Below, one piece after another: positions 1 to 9,638 of a stretch of DNA of 64,000 nt. Every line of letters starts with the position of its first letter. Within the stretch, counting starts at the first letter, position 1. The translations under genes and the position numbers were made by a program. Origin of the DNA: an uncultured Aquimarina sp. (lineage in GTDB: Bacteria; Bacteroidota; Bacteroidia; Flavobacteriales; Flavobacteriaceae); assembly GCA_947500845.1 (NCBI GenBank), contig CANMTP010000010.1, forward strand, positions 62,001-126,000, given 5' to 3'. Under the pieces are notes generated by a model. That model was not told the DNA's origin, ran no database searches, and was given only the letters and a program-made list of their open reading frames with translations.

Positions 1-2
1 TA

Positions 3-707
3 GGAAGCTTCAAGGATAATAACGTCGAAATAGTTGGAAATGACACTATTGATGTATCGAAAAGCAATATTTTATTAAAAGAAATTTCGTCCTCTCAGTT
101 TTCAACATCTTCTAATGATTTGCCTGAAGTAACTTTTACTATCACCGGACAAGAATTGCTTCAAGCTTTTGATTATACAGCTGTTGACATTAAAGGATTA
201 GATGTTTTCACCTACAGAGTGATATTAGTTACTGATGAAGGTGAATTTACAGATGTAAGTTCAAATTTTGATAATCAATCTGCTGATCACAGCTTTGACG
301 CACAAGTACTATGCCCCTCAGACTTTAGCGCTCAATTCACTTATCTTAGTACCAATCTATCTACTCCTGAAATAGATGAACCTGATGGAGGTTGGCCCAA
401 TCAAAGCGGATCTGGTGAGTTTAGAGAAATAAGAGAAGGTGTTTACGAAATCACGCCAGGAGTTACGTTTGGAGCATTAGAGTTATGGAATCGAGGTGTA
501 ACGGCTGGTCCAGATAGTGTGTTTTTAAGGGATAATTGTGGAACTTTTAGCTTTATTGGTGAGGATAGTGATGACAATGGATACCAAATATCACCTTTTG
601 TAATCGATGGCAATCAACTTACTTTTACATGGGAAAATGATGAAGATGAATCGGGAACAGTAACGTTGACAAGAACAGACGGACAAATATGGCCGGATCT
701 AAACTAA
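3..707 (+). CDS. C-terminal part of an exported hypothetical protein (5' end outside window)
   Basis: The frame is open from the first bases of the window to a TAA at 705-707, so this is the 3' part of a longer gene. An internal TTG at 120 could be mistaken for a start, but codons continue upstream of it without a stop. The protein is acidic and rich in Asp, Gly and Thr, with beta-type alternation (a VTFGALELWNRG stretch, then an NCGTF stretch, then a TFTWEN stretch). This is typical of the secreted or lipoprotein components of flavobacterial uptake loci. I recognise no specific family and infer only an extracytoplasmic beta-rich protein. A strong terminator follows. Confidence 0.7.
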   Translation, partial: GSFKDNNVEIVGNDTIDVSKSNILLKEISSSQFSTSSNDLPEVTFTITGQELLQAFDYTAVDIKGLDVFTYRVILVTDEGEFTDVSSNFDNQSADHSFDAQVLCPSDFSAQFTYLSTNLSTPEIDEPDGGWPNQSGSGEFREIREGVYEITPGVTFGALELWNRGVTAGPDSVFLRDNCGTFSFIGEDSDDNGYQISPFVIDGNQLTFTWENDEDESGTVTLTRTDGQIWPDLN

Positions 708-728
708 AAAATAAAAAATATTAAAATA

Positions 729-766
729 AAAACAAGGGGTTTCCAATAGGGAATTCCTTGTTTTTA
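729..766 (+). terminator. Rho-independent terminator
   Basis: A 9-bp stem AAAACAAGG/CCTTGTTTT (729-737 with 756-764) closes a loop and runs into TTTTTATTTT. It lies 20 bases after the stop of the partial gene and ends its transcript before the next gene. Confidence 0.8.
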
Positions 767-824
767 TTTTATATATTAAGAGTACTTATTCTTTAATTAT
801 ATTGATCTTCTCTAAAAGTATTTT

Positions 825-1577
825 ATGATGTATAAATGTGTAAATAAAATAAAGACCGTTTTTTTAAGCTTAGTCGCTTTTAGCATTTTACCAATGAAAG
901 CGCAACAGCCCAGACCTACTAGTAGTGGAGCGCCAAGGCAATATATGAACACAATGCACGCCTTCCAAGAATTTAGAAAACTTTTAAATAAAGAAATAAA
1001 AGATAACCCAATAAGTTTAGAAGATATAAAAGGCAGTCCTTATATGGATGATAAATTTAAATTAGGTAGTATTTTTGTTAATGATTCACTAATCGAAAAG
1101 AGTTTGATTAGATACAATATTTATTCTGACGAAATTGAAATTAAAGAAAATAATGAACTGTTTAGCCTCTTAAAAATTGATAATTCTTCAGTTATTATAA
1201 ATGAACAAAAAATAACGTATCGAAAATATTTGACTGACTCTGGCAAAATCGAAGGCGGATACTTCGTTTTGCTTTTTAAAGGAGAATTTTTGAATTTATA
1301 TAAAAAACTTAGATGTAAACTCTCTTCACCAATAAAGGCTCCTACTCCCAACCAGAAGAATAGAGCAGCTAAATTTCTCACATACACGGATTATTATGTA
1401 AAATTTAATGAAAAAAGTAAATTCAAAAAAATAAAGAGTAAGCAAAAATTTATTTTAGAATTAATGAATGACAGAAAAGATGTCATTAAAAAATTAATAC
1501 AAGAAGAAAAAATTGATTTCAAAAAAGAAAACGATTTGATTTCGATATTCAAGGAATACAACAATTTGAATATATAG
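825..1577 (+). CDS. Small exported protein of a conserved uncharacterised Bacteroidota family
   Basis: 250 residues with an N-terminal signal peptide (hydrophobic LSLVAFSILPMKAQ, cleavage likely after KAQ). The mature part has the layout of a family I know only as uncharacterised: a GSPYMDDKF motif near residue 66, an IRYNIYSDEIE segment, a GGYFVLLF segment near residue 145, and a Lys-rich C-terminus ending in a KKENDLISIFKEYNNL segment. The start could be either of two adjacent ATGs (825 or 828). A broken paralogue of the C-terminal half lies at 2389-2718, so the family was locally duplicated. Function unknown; predicted periplasmic or secreted. Confidence 0.75.
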   Translation: MMYKCVNKIKTVFLSLVAFSILPMKAQQPRPTSSGAPRQYMNTMHAFQEFRKLLNKEIKDNPISLEDIKGSPYMDDKFKLGSIFVNDSLIEKSLIRYNIYSDEIEIKENNELFSLLKIDNSSVIINEQKITYRKYLTDSGKIEGGYFVLLFKGEFLNLYKKLRCKLSSPIKAPTPNQKNRAAKFLTYTDYYVKFNEKSKFKKIKSKQKFILELMNDRKDVIKKLIQEEKIDFKKENDLISIFKEYNNLNI

Positions 1578-2388
1578 AGATCTATACTTAGTTATTTGTA
1601 ATTCCTTTTTGATATACCTTGCAAATATCGATTATCTTAGCCATTACATTATTGAAAATCGTGTTATATTCCGGGAGCGATTGTTTCTAAAACGAAACTC
1701 ATTAAAAGATCGATTTAGATTAAAACTACTTACCCATTGATAGATAGCCTTACACAGACTTTAATACGATGTAATCAATCATTGTATGCTTTTAACAATC
1801 GGCACTATATCCATTTCATTTACCTTTACTTACTTTCGCTTTTCAACTAATATCACCGATGAATTTAATAAAACACCTAGCGAAAAAATCTTCTATTTTT
1901 TTTAGACCTACATTTGTTTGATTTTAGAACTATATGGCACTCTTAGAATTAAGCGATATTTTAAAAGAATGGTTTATACTCGGGGTCAAAAATTGACAAT
2001 TTACCAATGGATAAGGTATATTTGCCTTAAAGATGATGATTTTTTGAAGTTTTTCATGCTATTTTTGAAGCTGGTATAGATAATCCTTACACTTTTTCTA
2101 ATACATTACTAATATGGACACCAAAAAGACCCATCGTATTTCTGTCTAAGGTGCGTGCTTTGTTTTTTTGAAGTGATAATATTCTTTTTCTTCACCAATA
2201 CTACTCTCCAAGCGACTAGCTCTTTCTTTGGTCTTCATTTTAATTAGGATTACTCTTTGTTTTTTGTTCATAGATGTACGTCCCTTTCTTTTGAATTCGT
2301 TTGTTGTTTTATGTAGCGAATTACGATTTACGTTAGTGACAAAATTTTACCTACTCGTGCTAATCGGGTTTTGTTAAGAGTTACTTAG
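1578..2388. other. Decayed intergenic DNA, no intact gene
   Basis: About 0.8 kb with no convincing gene. It holds short open stretches broken by stops and shifts: one starting MALLELSDILKEW at about 1934, and a separate frame reading FHAIFEAGIDNPYTF at about 2055-2170. A 41-codon frame lies on the minus strand at 2146-2271. None could be assigned to a family. The pattern suggests remnants of one or more former genes preceding the broken paralogue that follows. Confidence 0.4.
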
Positions 2389-2718
2389 ACTTCAACTAAG
2401 AAAGGTTTTTTTATCGAAAAGCTACGTAACACAAATTGTAGCCTATATGTACGATACGAAAAAACGCTCAAACTTCCAGAAGAAGCAAAGACTAGTTTCC
2501 ATAAATCAGAATCACCAAAATTTATAGAAAAAGAACATTATTATATTCAATTCGGAAACCAAACCCCGATAAGGTTAAAATTGAAAAAAAGTAAAATTTT
2601 ACAGCACTTTAAATTACATCAGAAAAAATTAAAAGAATTTTGTAGTGAAAAAAAATTAGATCTAAAAATTGAGAATGATTTGATTATTCTTATCAATTAT
2701 TATAATTCTTTACAATAA
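2389..2718 (+). pseudogene. Broken paralogue of the exported protein at 825-1577 (C-terminal half)
   Basis: The frame opens only after a TAG at 2386-2388 and has no proper start, but it encodes about 109 residues that match the C-terminal half of the 825-1577 protein in order. GYFVLLF corresponds to GFFIEKL, TDYYVKFN to EHYYIQFG, FKKIKSKQK to RLKLKKSK, and KKENDLISIFKEYNNL to KIENDLIILINYYNSL. The N-terminal half (signal peptide, GSPY motif) is missing upstream. I read this as a truncated second copy; expression is unlikely. Confidence 0.75.
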
Positions 2719-3304
2719 ATAGAGTTGTCAATTTTGTTTCAAAAACATTATCTACTCACAAGTATTGAAGAAAAGAATACAGAACTTTACGCTATAAATA
2801 TGTTATTTATTAATCTTACCACAACTGTGTGCACTTTTCAAATAATACGAGAGACAAAATCCAGAATAGTATTAAAAATAAACTCTTAAAAACTTACTTA
2901 GAAAAAAATTTAATTCGGCTTCGAAAACTTAACCCTTCCAAATTATTGGGTGGTGCGAAGTTTCACAGAGCTAAGGTTAACTAGATATTAGACCCTCTTT
3001 AAGCATTTTTGCGATACTCCACGAAAAATTAATAAAATGAAATTAAAATCACATATATCAAAAAACCAAAATTGAAAACAAAAACTTTCCCTTAGAAATA
3101 TTAACAAGTGATCGATCTAAAATTCAAACCTTTACAAAAAGAAAAACTGTTATCAATGTCAAGAACATTGACAAAAATTGAGCAGAAAGTCTGTAAATAT
3201 TTGGTGTCACAATGAATTTTATTTTCAATTTTTAATATTAAAAAGTTGTTTTATAAATATATTATTATGATTTTTGGAACTGGCTAATTCAAATAAATTG
3301 TAAA
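2719..3304. other. Intergenic stretch upstream of susC
   Basis: Nearly 590 bases without a recognisable gene. One 54-codon open stretch (about 2821-2985) ends in a basic peptide containing KLNPSKLLGGAKFHRAK, with no start or relatives that I recognise. The 3' part must hold the susC promoter, but I found no clear TAnnTTTG element close to the start. Confidence 0.35.
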
Positions 3305-6300
3305 ATGAGAACAAAGTTTAGTGGAATTTTAACGCTATTTCTAGCGTTTGTTGTGCAATTGACTTTTGCACAAGAGAAAACAGTCTCAGGTACAGTAACA
3401 GACGACAAAGGTCTGCCTTTACCCGGGGTTAATGTTTTAATTAAAAATACAAGTCAGGGTACACAAACCGACTTCGACGGTAATTATACAATCAATGCTA
3501 ACAGAGGTGCTGTAATTACTTTCAGTTATGTTGGTTTTGAAACTGTAGAAAAAATCGTAGGAGATGGTAATACGGTGAATGCTCAATTGATACCTGCAGC
3601 CGCAGAACTTGAAGAAGTGATTATTCAGGCTTATGGTACAACTACAAGAGCTACTTCAAATATTTCGGTATCTGTTGTGAGCTCTGATGACATTGTAAAC
3701 AGACCTAATGCAAACGCAATTCAAACGCTTTCAGGTCAGGTGGCAGGTTTAAACATAACAGCTGCTACTGGTCAACCAGGAGCTCCTCCTACAGTTAGAA
3801 TTCGTGGTGTAGGATCTATTAATGGTGATGTGGATCCATTATATGTTATCGATGGTATACCTACTGATGCCAATGCTTTTCGTAGTTTGAACCCAAACAA
3901 CATTGCGTCGGTTTCTGTACTTAAAGATGCCGGTGGTACTGCTATTTACGGTAACAGAGGTGCGAACGGTGTTATAATCATTACAACAAACAAAGGGAGC
4001 TTTAACTCTGCTTTGAAGATGAATTATACCGGAATAGTACAATTTTCAAATCTTCAGGAAAACGATTACGACTTAATGAGTTCTCAGGAACAATTAACAA
4101 TCGAACGTGATTTAAACAGAGGACGCGGAGCTGGATTAAGTGATGCAGAAATCGCTCAGGCCGGAACTACCGATTGGTTTGATTATTTCTTTAGAACTGG
4201 AGTTACTCAAAGTCATAACCTTTCTTTATCTAGTGGTTCTGAAAATGTTAGACAATTCTCTTCTATTGCTTATTTTGATCAAGAAGGTATACTCGACAAT
4301 AGTGATCTTAAACGTTTCAATATCCAAAGTAATATCGACGGAAAATCAGAAAATGATAGATTTAACTATGGTCTAAATCTTGGTGTGAATTTTTCTAGAT
4401 CAAACGAGCCTAATGGAATAGGTGGTACTGGAATTAACAGAAACTTCGTTCTTGGTGCATATCAATCTGTACCATACATATCACCCAATGATTATATAGA
4501 TGGTGCTGCGTTACTATCTCCTCTTTCTTTTGCGAATACACCATTATTCCTAATCGATTTGCAAGAAACTTTTAGTAGAGTAGAAGACGAAATCCAAATA
4601 CTAGGTAGTTTCAATGCTAGCTATGAGATTGTTGATGGCTTAACAGCTAAAGTAGATCTAACTGCAGAACTAAGAGATGAGAAGCGCGTAACTGTGGAAG
4701 GGCCCACTTCTTTTAATGCGTTATTATTCGCTCAAGGAAAAGATCCTTCTGGTACGATCACTCAAAATTCTAATCGACAATTCTCGTTTAACCAGGTGAC
4801 TAGTTTAAACTATAACAAGACTTTTGGTAAAAACACTTTTGATATTGGTGTATTCACTGAGTATTTTAAAGCTCATTATGAGAACTTTGGTTTTACACAA
4901 GAAGGCTTAACTCCTTCAACTTTTTCACCTAGAGATGGTGCTGGTTTCATTCCTGACAATCCAGACAATGATTTTTACGTAGATACAGTATTTGCAGACG
5001 CTTTAAATGCGGGATTATTTTCATATTTCTCTAGAGTAGATTATGATTATGATACAAGATTTGGTTTTACCGGTACAATACGACGAGATGCTTCTTATAG
5101 ATTCTCTGATACTAATAGATGGGGTACTTTTTATTCTGTATCTGGTCGTTGGAACATTGGAAATGAAGATTTCATGGCGAACTCAGGTTTTGATGCTTTA
5201 AAACTAAGAGCTTCTTATGGTACAACAGGTAACCAAAGAATTAGCAGTAATCTTCTTATTCCTGGAATTTACTTCGATGCTGCAGATTTGCCTCGTGATT
5301 TATATGGTACCGGTGGAGGATATGGAGCACTTAACTCTACTTTCCAAACTCAAATTGGAAATCCTACTTTAGAATGGGAAACGACTACACAACTTAACGT
5401 TGGTCTTGATTTTGAGGTATTCCAAAGAAAGCTTAGAGGATCTGTAGACTATTATCGTAAAACGACTTCTGATCTATTCTTAGGAACTCCTATTTCTGCT
5501 CTTACAGCGGTATTTGATCCAAATGAAACCCTGAATTCAGTTAATGAACAACGTTTTATTACAGATTTAAATACAAATACTGGTGAATTTAGAAACTCTG
5601 GTGTTGATCTTTCCTTAAGTTATGATGTACTAAGAAGTTCTGACCCTGAAGGATTTAATTTTACTCTTGATTTTGTAGGAAACTATAATAAACAAGAAAT
5701 AATAGATCTTCCAACTGAAGATGGTCAGATCCTTCAAGGTATTTCTACATCTTTACGTGAAGGAGGACTATTAGGAGAGTATTTCACGTACAGATATGCC
5801 GGTGTTAATCAAGACAATGGTAACTTATTGTTCTTTACAGCTGATGGTGAACTTACAGAAACCCCAGATGTTGATAATGATAGAGTTTTCTTAGATAAAA
5901 ATATATATCCTGATTTTGAAGGAGGTTTTGGTTTCAAAGTAAGCTATAAAGGTTTCTTTGCAACTACTCAATTTAGATATGTTATAGGAGTTGATAGATT
6001 TGATTTTGACCTACAAGGATTCCAGGATCCTACTGCAATCGGTCAGTTTAGATCTTCAGTAGATCTCCTTAACGCATGGACTCCAGACAATACCAATACT
6101 GATATTCCATCTTTAACTGCATCAAATCTTGCATTAGGTGTTAATTCAGATCGATACTTAACGAGTTCAGATTTCGTTAGATTACGTTTTGCTCAAATTG
6201 GTTATCAATTTCCAGAAAAATACCTTCAAGGTACAGGCTTTAGCAATGTACGTATATTTGCAAATGGCGAAAATCTATTTACTATTACAGATTGGAGAGG

Positions 6301-6397
6301 TTTTGATGCAGAAGTATTTAATGTAAACGGACAATTACAAAGTAATTTATATCCTACTCCCAGAATTATATCTATAGGTTTTGAATTAGGATTTTAA
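3305..6397 (+). CDS. SusC/RagA-family TonB-linked outer membrane transporter
   Basis: 1030 residues. A signal peptide (to about residue 22, ending FAQ) is followed by a carboxypeptidase-regulatory-like domain (about 27-110, with GLPLPGVNVLIKNTSQGT and DFDGNYTI). The plug domain (about 115-230) holds VRIRGVGS, DPLYVIDGIP and YGNRGANGVIIITT, and a long beta-barrel ends in the aromatic terminus FELGF. SusC proteins form the barrel of a TonB-driven importer, with a SusD lipoprotein as the lid. The substrate cannot be read from the sequence. The next gene is its SusD, 18 bases downstream, so the two form an operon. No glycoside hydrolase or protease gene accompanies the pair here. Confidence 0.96.
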   Translation: MRTKFSGILTLFLAFVVQLTFAQEKTVSGTVTDDKGLPLPGVNVLIKNTSQGTQTDFDGNYTINANRGAVITFSYVGFETVEKIVGDGNTVNAQLIPAAAELEEVIIQAYGTTTRATSNISVSVVSSDDIVNRPNANAIQTLSGQVAGLNITAATGQPGAPPTVRIRGVGSINGDVDPLYVIDGIPTDANAFRSLNPNNIASVSVLKDAGGTAIYGNRGANGVIIITTNKGSFNSALKMNYTGIVQFSNLQENDYDLMSSQEQLTIERDLNRGRGAGLSDAEIAQAGTTDWFDYFFRTGVTQSHNLSLSSGSENVRQFSSIAYFDQEGILDNSDLKRFNIQSNIDGKSENDRFNYGLNLGVNFSRSNEPNGIGGTGINRNFVLGAYQSVPYISPNDYIDGAALLSPLSFANTPLFLIDLQETFSRVEDEIQILGSFNASYEIVDGLTAKVDLTAELRDEKRVTVEGPTSFNALLFAQGKDPSGTITQNSNRQFSFNQVTSLNYNKTFGKNTFDIGVFTEYFKAHYENFGFTQEGLTPSTFSPRDGAGFIPDNPDNDFYVDTVFADALNAGLFSYFSRVDYDYDTRFGFTGTIRRDASYRFSDTNRWGTFYSVSGRWNIGNEDFMANSGFDALKLRASYGTTGNQRISSNLLIPGIYFDAADLPRDLYGTGGGYGALNSTFQTQIGNPTLEWETTTQLNVGLDFEVFQRKLRGSVDYYRKTTSDLFLGTPISALTAVFDPNETLNSVNEQRFITDLNTNTGEFRNSGVDLSLSYDVLRSSDPEGFNFTLDFVGNYNKQEIIDLPTEDGQILQGISTSLREGGLLGEYFTYRYAGVNQDNGNLLFFTADGELTETPDVDNDRVFLDKNIYPDFEGGFGFKVSYKGFFATTQFRYVIGVDRFDFDLQGFQDPTAIGQFRSSVDLLNAWTPDNTNTDIPSLTASNLALGVNSDRYLTSSDFVRLRFAQIGYQFPEKYLQGTGFSNVRIFANGENLFTITDWRGFDAEVFNVNGQLQSNLYPTPRIISIGFELGF

Positions 6398-6415
6398 ACA
6401 AAAAATTAAGAGACA

Positions 6416-7921
6416 ATGAAAATTAAAAACATAATTTCGGTTTTTATATGCGCAATTGCACTTTGGTCGTGTAATGATGCAATAGATATAGAACAACCAG
6501 GAAGATTAGGCCCTGAACAAGCCTTTCAGAACGTTGAAGATCTCAATTCTGGTATACTAGGTGTCTATAATATTTATGACACTTCGCCTGAAGTTCAATT
6601 TAACGCAGTTTTTACTGATGAACTTTCGATTGGCTTTGACAATGGTGGCCAAGGTCTTGGCAATGGAGAATACGGCTTTCTGTTAAATGCCGCAAGTAGT
6701 GCTCCTGCTCAACAATGGTTAACTTATCATGCAGCTTTAAATGCTGTTAATAGGGTTATTGAAGGAGCATCTTTCATTACTCCTGATGCAGACGAACAGT
6801 CCAGGTACAATAACATCTTAGGACAAGCGTATGCCCTGAGAGCCTTTGCTCATTTTCAGATCATAACTTATTTTAGTACCGATTATACTGATGATAATGC
6901 TTTGGCAGGATTTTTAGTTGATTTTGTTCCTACTGCAGATCAGTTTTTACCTAGAAGTACTAACGGAGAGGTATTTACTCTTATAAATGAAGATCTGACA
7001 ACTGCTGCAAATTTACTGACCGATGAGGATAATGCTACGTTTGTAAGTCAAGATTTCGTGACTGCCTTGAATGCTAGAATTGCAGCATATAGACAGCAAT
7101 ATGCTCAGGCCATTACAGCGGCCGATGAATTATTAGCTAAATATGATTTACCTACACGTGATGAGTATATTGATGTTTTTCTTGATGCATCTAATGCAGG
7201 AATAATTTTCAAATTAGAGCGTACTATCGGTGATGACCACGATAGACAAGCTCAAACCGGAAGCGGTTTTGGTGCTGGATGGGTAGGAGCTAATTTTGCT
7301 TTTGTTGACGGAACAATAGATGGTTCGCCTTATTTTGAAATAGGTCGATCGTTATTTAATGAAATTGATCCAGCAGACGTGAGATATGATGTGTTAGTTA
7401 ATGAAACGTCATTAATTAGTCCTAATTACCAAACTACGGCAGATTTTCGTAGAGATGATATCTTAGTAGTTGGTAAATATCCTGGAAATGAAAAACCTCT
7501 TCTTAATGATCTAAAAATATTTAGAATTGCAGAGATGTTGTTAATCAAAGCAGAAGCTTTAGCTGCTCAAGGAAATATTAATGGTGCTGCTAATTCAACT
7601 GCCGCTCTAATTAAAGAGTTAAGAGATGCTAGATTCGGATCACCTCAACCATTACCAGTATATACCGATCAGCAAGAGGCATTTGGTGATATCTTAGATG
7701 AAAGAAGAATAGAATTTGCTTTTGAAGGACATCGTTGGAAGGATTTGAAGCGTCTGGGTGTTAGAGGTAATAGAAGAATCGAAAGAGATCCTCTAGACTG
7801 TGAAGTAAATGATGCATGTATACTTGAACCAACTGATTTCAGATTTACTATGCCTATTCCTCTTACAGAATTAAATGCTAACCCTAATATTCGAGATCAA
7901 CAAAATCCAGGTTACAATTAA
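6416..7921 (+). CDS. SusD/RagB-family substrate-binding outer membrane lipoprotein
   Basis: 501 residues with a lipoprotein signal peptide: hydrophobic VFICAIALWSC with the lipidated Cys at residue 19. Helical TPR-like segments typical of SusD follow (ILGQAYALRAFAHFQII near residue 140; LLIKAEALAAQGN near 375). The conserved C-terminal block has the DERRIEFAFEGHRWKDLKRLG motif, and the protein ends with the usual ...NPNIRDQQNPGYN. It caps the SusC barrel encoded immediately upstream. A near-perfect hairpin terminator follows, closing a two-gene operon. Confidence 0.96.
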   Translation: MKIKNIISVFICAIALWSCNDAIDIEQPGRLGPEQAFQNVEDLNSGILGVYNIYDTSPEVQFNAVFTDELSIGFDNGGQGLGNGEYGFLLNAASSAPAQQWLTYHAALNAVNRVIEGASFITPDADEQSRYNNILGQAYALRAFAHFQIITYFSTDYTDDNALAGFLVDFVPTADQFLPRSTNGEVFTLINEDLTTAANLLTDEDNATFVSQDFVTALNARIAAYRQQYAQAITAADELLAKYDLPTRDEYIDVFLDASNAGIIFKLERTIGDDHDRQAQTGSGFGAGWVGANFAFVDGTIDGSPYFEIGRSLFNEIDPADVRYDVLVNETSLISPNYQTTADFRRDDILVVGKYPGNEKPLLNDLKIFRIAEMLLIKAEALAAQGNINGAANSTAALIKELRDARFGSPQPLPVYTDQQEAFGDILDERRIEFAFEGHRWKDLKRLGVRGNRRIERDPLDCEVNDACILEPTDFRFTMPIPLTELNANPNIRDQQNPGYN

Positions 7922-7949
7922 TTTAGTAATACAATAATAATTTAACAAC

Positions 7950-7980
7950 ACAACCCTTTGGTATACCAAAGGGTTGTTAT
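7950..7980 (+). terminator. Rho-independent terminator after susD
   Basis: A 28-base perfect inverted repeat (7950-7977, arms ACAACCCTTTGGTA and its complement) followed by TATTTTAT. It separates the SusCD operon from rlmB; the rlmB promoter element begins 12 bases later. Confidence 0.85.
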
Positions 7981-7988
7981 TTTATACA

Positions 7989-7996
7989 TATCTTTG
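7989..7996 (+). promoter_or_regulatory. Promoter -7 element TATCTTTG of the rlmB-like gene
   Basis: Exact match to the Bacteroidota TAnnTTTG element. It ends 6 bases before the ATG at 8003, so transcription should start at or just before the start codon (leaderless mRNA). Confidence 0.6.
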
Positions 7997-8002
7997 TTGT
8001 TC

Positions 8003-8737
8003 ATGAAACAAGAGTCTTTAATTTTTGGTATCAGAGCTATAATAGAAGCCATTAGCTCAGGTAAAACTATTGATAAACTTTTTATTCAAAAAGGATTACA
8101 GGGAGAGTTAGCCAGAGAACTGCTGGCTATGGTACGTCAACAAAATATAAATGTTACTTATGTACCTTTAGAAAAACTTAATCGACTTACACGTAAAAAT
8201 CATCAGGGTGCGGTTGCCTATATCTCACCTATTAACTTCTATGTTTTAGAAAATCTGGTTCTTGAAGTAATTGAATCTGGTAAAACACCTTTGTTTCTTG
8301 TTTTAGACCAACTTTCTGATGTACGCAATTTTGGAGCCATTATTAGAACCGCCGAGTGCACTGGTGTTCACGGAATCATCATACAAAAAAAAGGTGGTGC
8401 TCCTGTAAATGCCGATACTATTAAAACTTCTGCTGGCGCAGTATTTAATATCCCGATATGTAAAGTAGATCATATAAAAGATGCCATGTATTATTTACAA
8501 GGTTCCGGCATTCAGGTAATAGCCGCATCAGAAAAAGCAGCTGAAACGATATATGAAGTAAATTTAGCTGTACCAACAGCCATAATTATGGGAAGTGAAG
8601 GAAAAGGCATATCAAATTCTGTACTAAAATTGGTAGATAAACAAGCAAAATTACCCATGTATGGTGAAATAGGCTCCCTCAATGTTTCTGTGGCCTGCGG
8701 TGTATTTTTGTATGAAACTATAAGACAAAGACAATGA
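8003..8737 (+). CDS. rlmB: TrmH/SpoU-family 23S rRNA ribose methyltransferase (RlmB-like)
   Basis: 244 residues. The N-terminal substrate-binding domain (LIFGIRAIIEAI, HQGAVAYI) is followed by the SPOUT catalytic knot with all three motifs: DQLSDVRNFGAIIRTAEC (about 103-120), IIMGSEGKGISNSVL (about 193-207) and LNVSVACGVFLYE near the end. The family methylates the 2'-O of a guanosine in 23S rRNA with S-adenosylmethionine. I place the start at ATG 8003: an upstream in-frame TTG (7958) lies inside the preceding terminator, and a TATCTTTG promoter sits just before 8003. The gene converges on the rhomboid gene with only four bases between the stops. Confidence 0.9.
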   Translation: MKQESLIFGIRAIIEAISSGKTIDKLFIQKGLQGELARELLAMVRQQNINVTYVPLEKLNRLTRKNHQGAVAYISPINFYVLENLVLEVIESGKTPLFLVLDQLSDVRNFGAIIRTAECTGVHGIIIQKKGGAPVNADTIKTSAGAVFNIPICKVDHIKDAMYYLQGSGIQVIAASEKAAETIYEVNLAVPTAIIMGSEGKGISNSVLKLVDKQAKLPMYGEIGSLNVSVACGVFLYETIRQRQ

Positions 8738-8741
8738 TAAA

Positions 8742-9494
8742 TCACTCAGTTTTTCTAGACTCATCCGTCTTATCCCTGTATTCATAAATTACCTGTATTG
8801 CATCGGGTTTTTCCTCATTCTCTTCTGCTATTTTTTCTATAAAATTACCATTTTCATCAAAATGTTTCAGGAATTCATCTTCCTCAGGATTATAATCCGA
8901 AGATTGCCAATAATATTTCTTAGGCCTTACCACTCCCCTTTTAATAAAAAAGGCTAATAATGTTCCTACAAACAAGCCGGATAGATGCCCTTCCCACGAA
9001 ATTTTAGGATCTATAGGTAGAATGTACCACACCATACTTCCGTAAATAAAAACAACAACGAAAGATAGAGCAGTTAACCTAAAGTGCTTAGCAATAATAC
9101 CTTTGAAAAATAAAAAACCAAACAACATATATACTACCCCACTGGCACCAATATGATTTGCTGTGCGCCCTAATAACCAAGTAGCTATTCCAGTTAATAG
9201 AGTTCCAATTATTAGAACCTTCCAAGCGTTGGATTGATAAAAATAAAACAGTGCCAAGGATAAAATAAGTAATGGCAATGTGTTGTGCCATAAGTGCGTA
9301 ATATCAGAATGAATAAATGGGGAAAATAATAATCCTCTTAAACCTTTAACTGTCCTTGGCAGCACTCCAAAACTACTAAAATCTAGTCTAAAACGCACTT
9401 CAAACCAAAAAATGATCCAAATAATCAATACAAATAATAAAGGAAACCCTATTACACCAATATTAAATTTAAACTCATCTTGTTCTCTTTTCAT
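8742..9494 (-). CDS. Rhomboid-family intramembrane serine protease
   Basis: 250 residues with about six membrane helices. The catalytic serine lies in NHIGASGVVYMLFG (about residues 131-144) and the histidine in WEGHLSGLFVGT (about 185-196). HLWHNTLPLLILSL carries the conserved His/Asn of the oxyanion region. A charged cytoplasmic tail of about 45 residues (rich in Glu, Asp, Lys) follows the last helix. Rhomboids cleave transmembrane substrates within the bilayer; the target is not evident. Monocistronic, convergent with rlmB. Confidence 0.93.
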   Translation of the reverse strand: MKREQDEFKFNIGVIGFPLLFVLIIWIIFWFEVRFRLDFSSFGVLPRTVKGLRGLLFSPFIHSDITHLWHNTLPLLILSLALFYFYQSNAWKVLIIGTLLTGIATWLLGRTANHIGASGVVYMLFGFLFFKGIIAKHFRLTALSFVVVFIYGSMVWYILPIDPKISWEGHLSGLFVGTLLAFFIKRGVVRPKKYYWQSSDYNPEEDEFLKHFDENGNFIEKIAEENEEKPDAIQVIYEYRDKTDESRKTE

Positions 9495-9625
9495 AACACC
9501 AAAAATATATCAAAAAAAAGTCCAAAATCAATTTATCAGTTAAAATGGCAGACTTTATTACTTTCAGGGAATGCTATAGTTATTTTGAAATGACTTTTCA
9601 ATCTTCATAATCTTATAAAGCTTTG

Positions 9626-9633
9626 TAACTTTG
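9626..9633 (+). promoter_or_regulatory. Promoter -7 element TAACTTTG of rarA
   Basis: Exact TAnnTTTG match ending 5 bases before the rarA ATG at 9639. As with rlmB, this spacing predicts a leaderless transcript. Confidence 0.6.
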
Positions 9634-9638
9634 TATTT

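Noticed and set aside
2146-2271. Minus-strand 41-codon frame in the decayed block
   Set aside because: Short, highly charged, no recognisable ribosome site or relatives, and within DNA that otherwise looks degraded.
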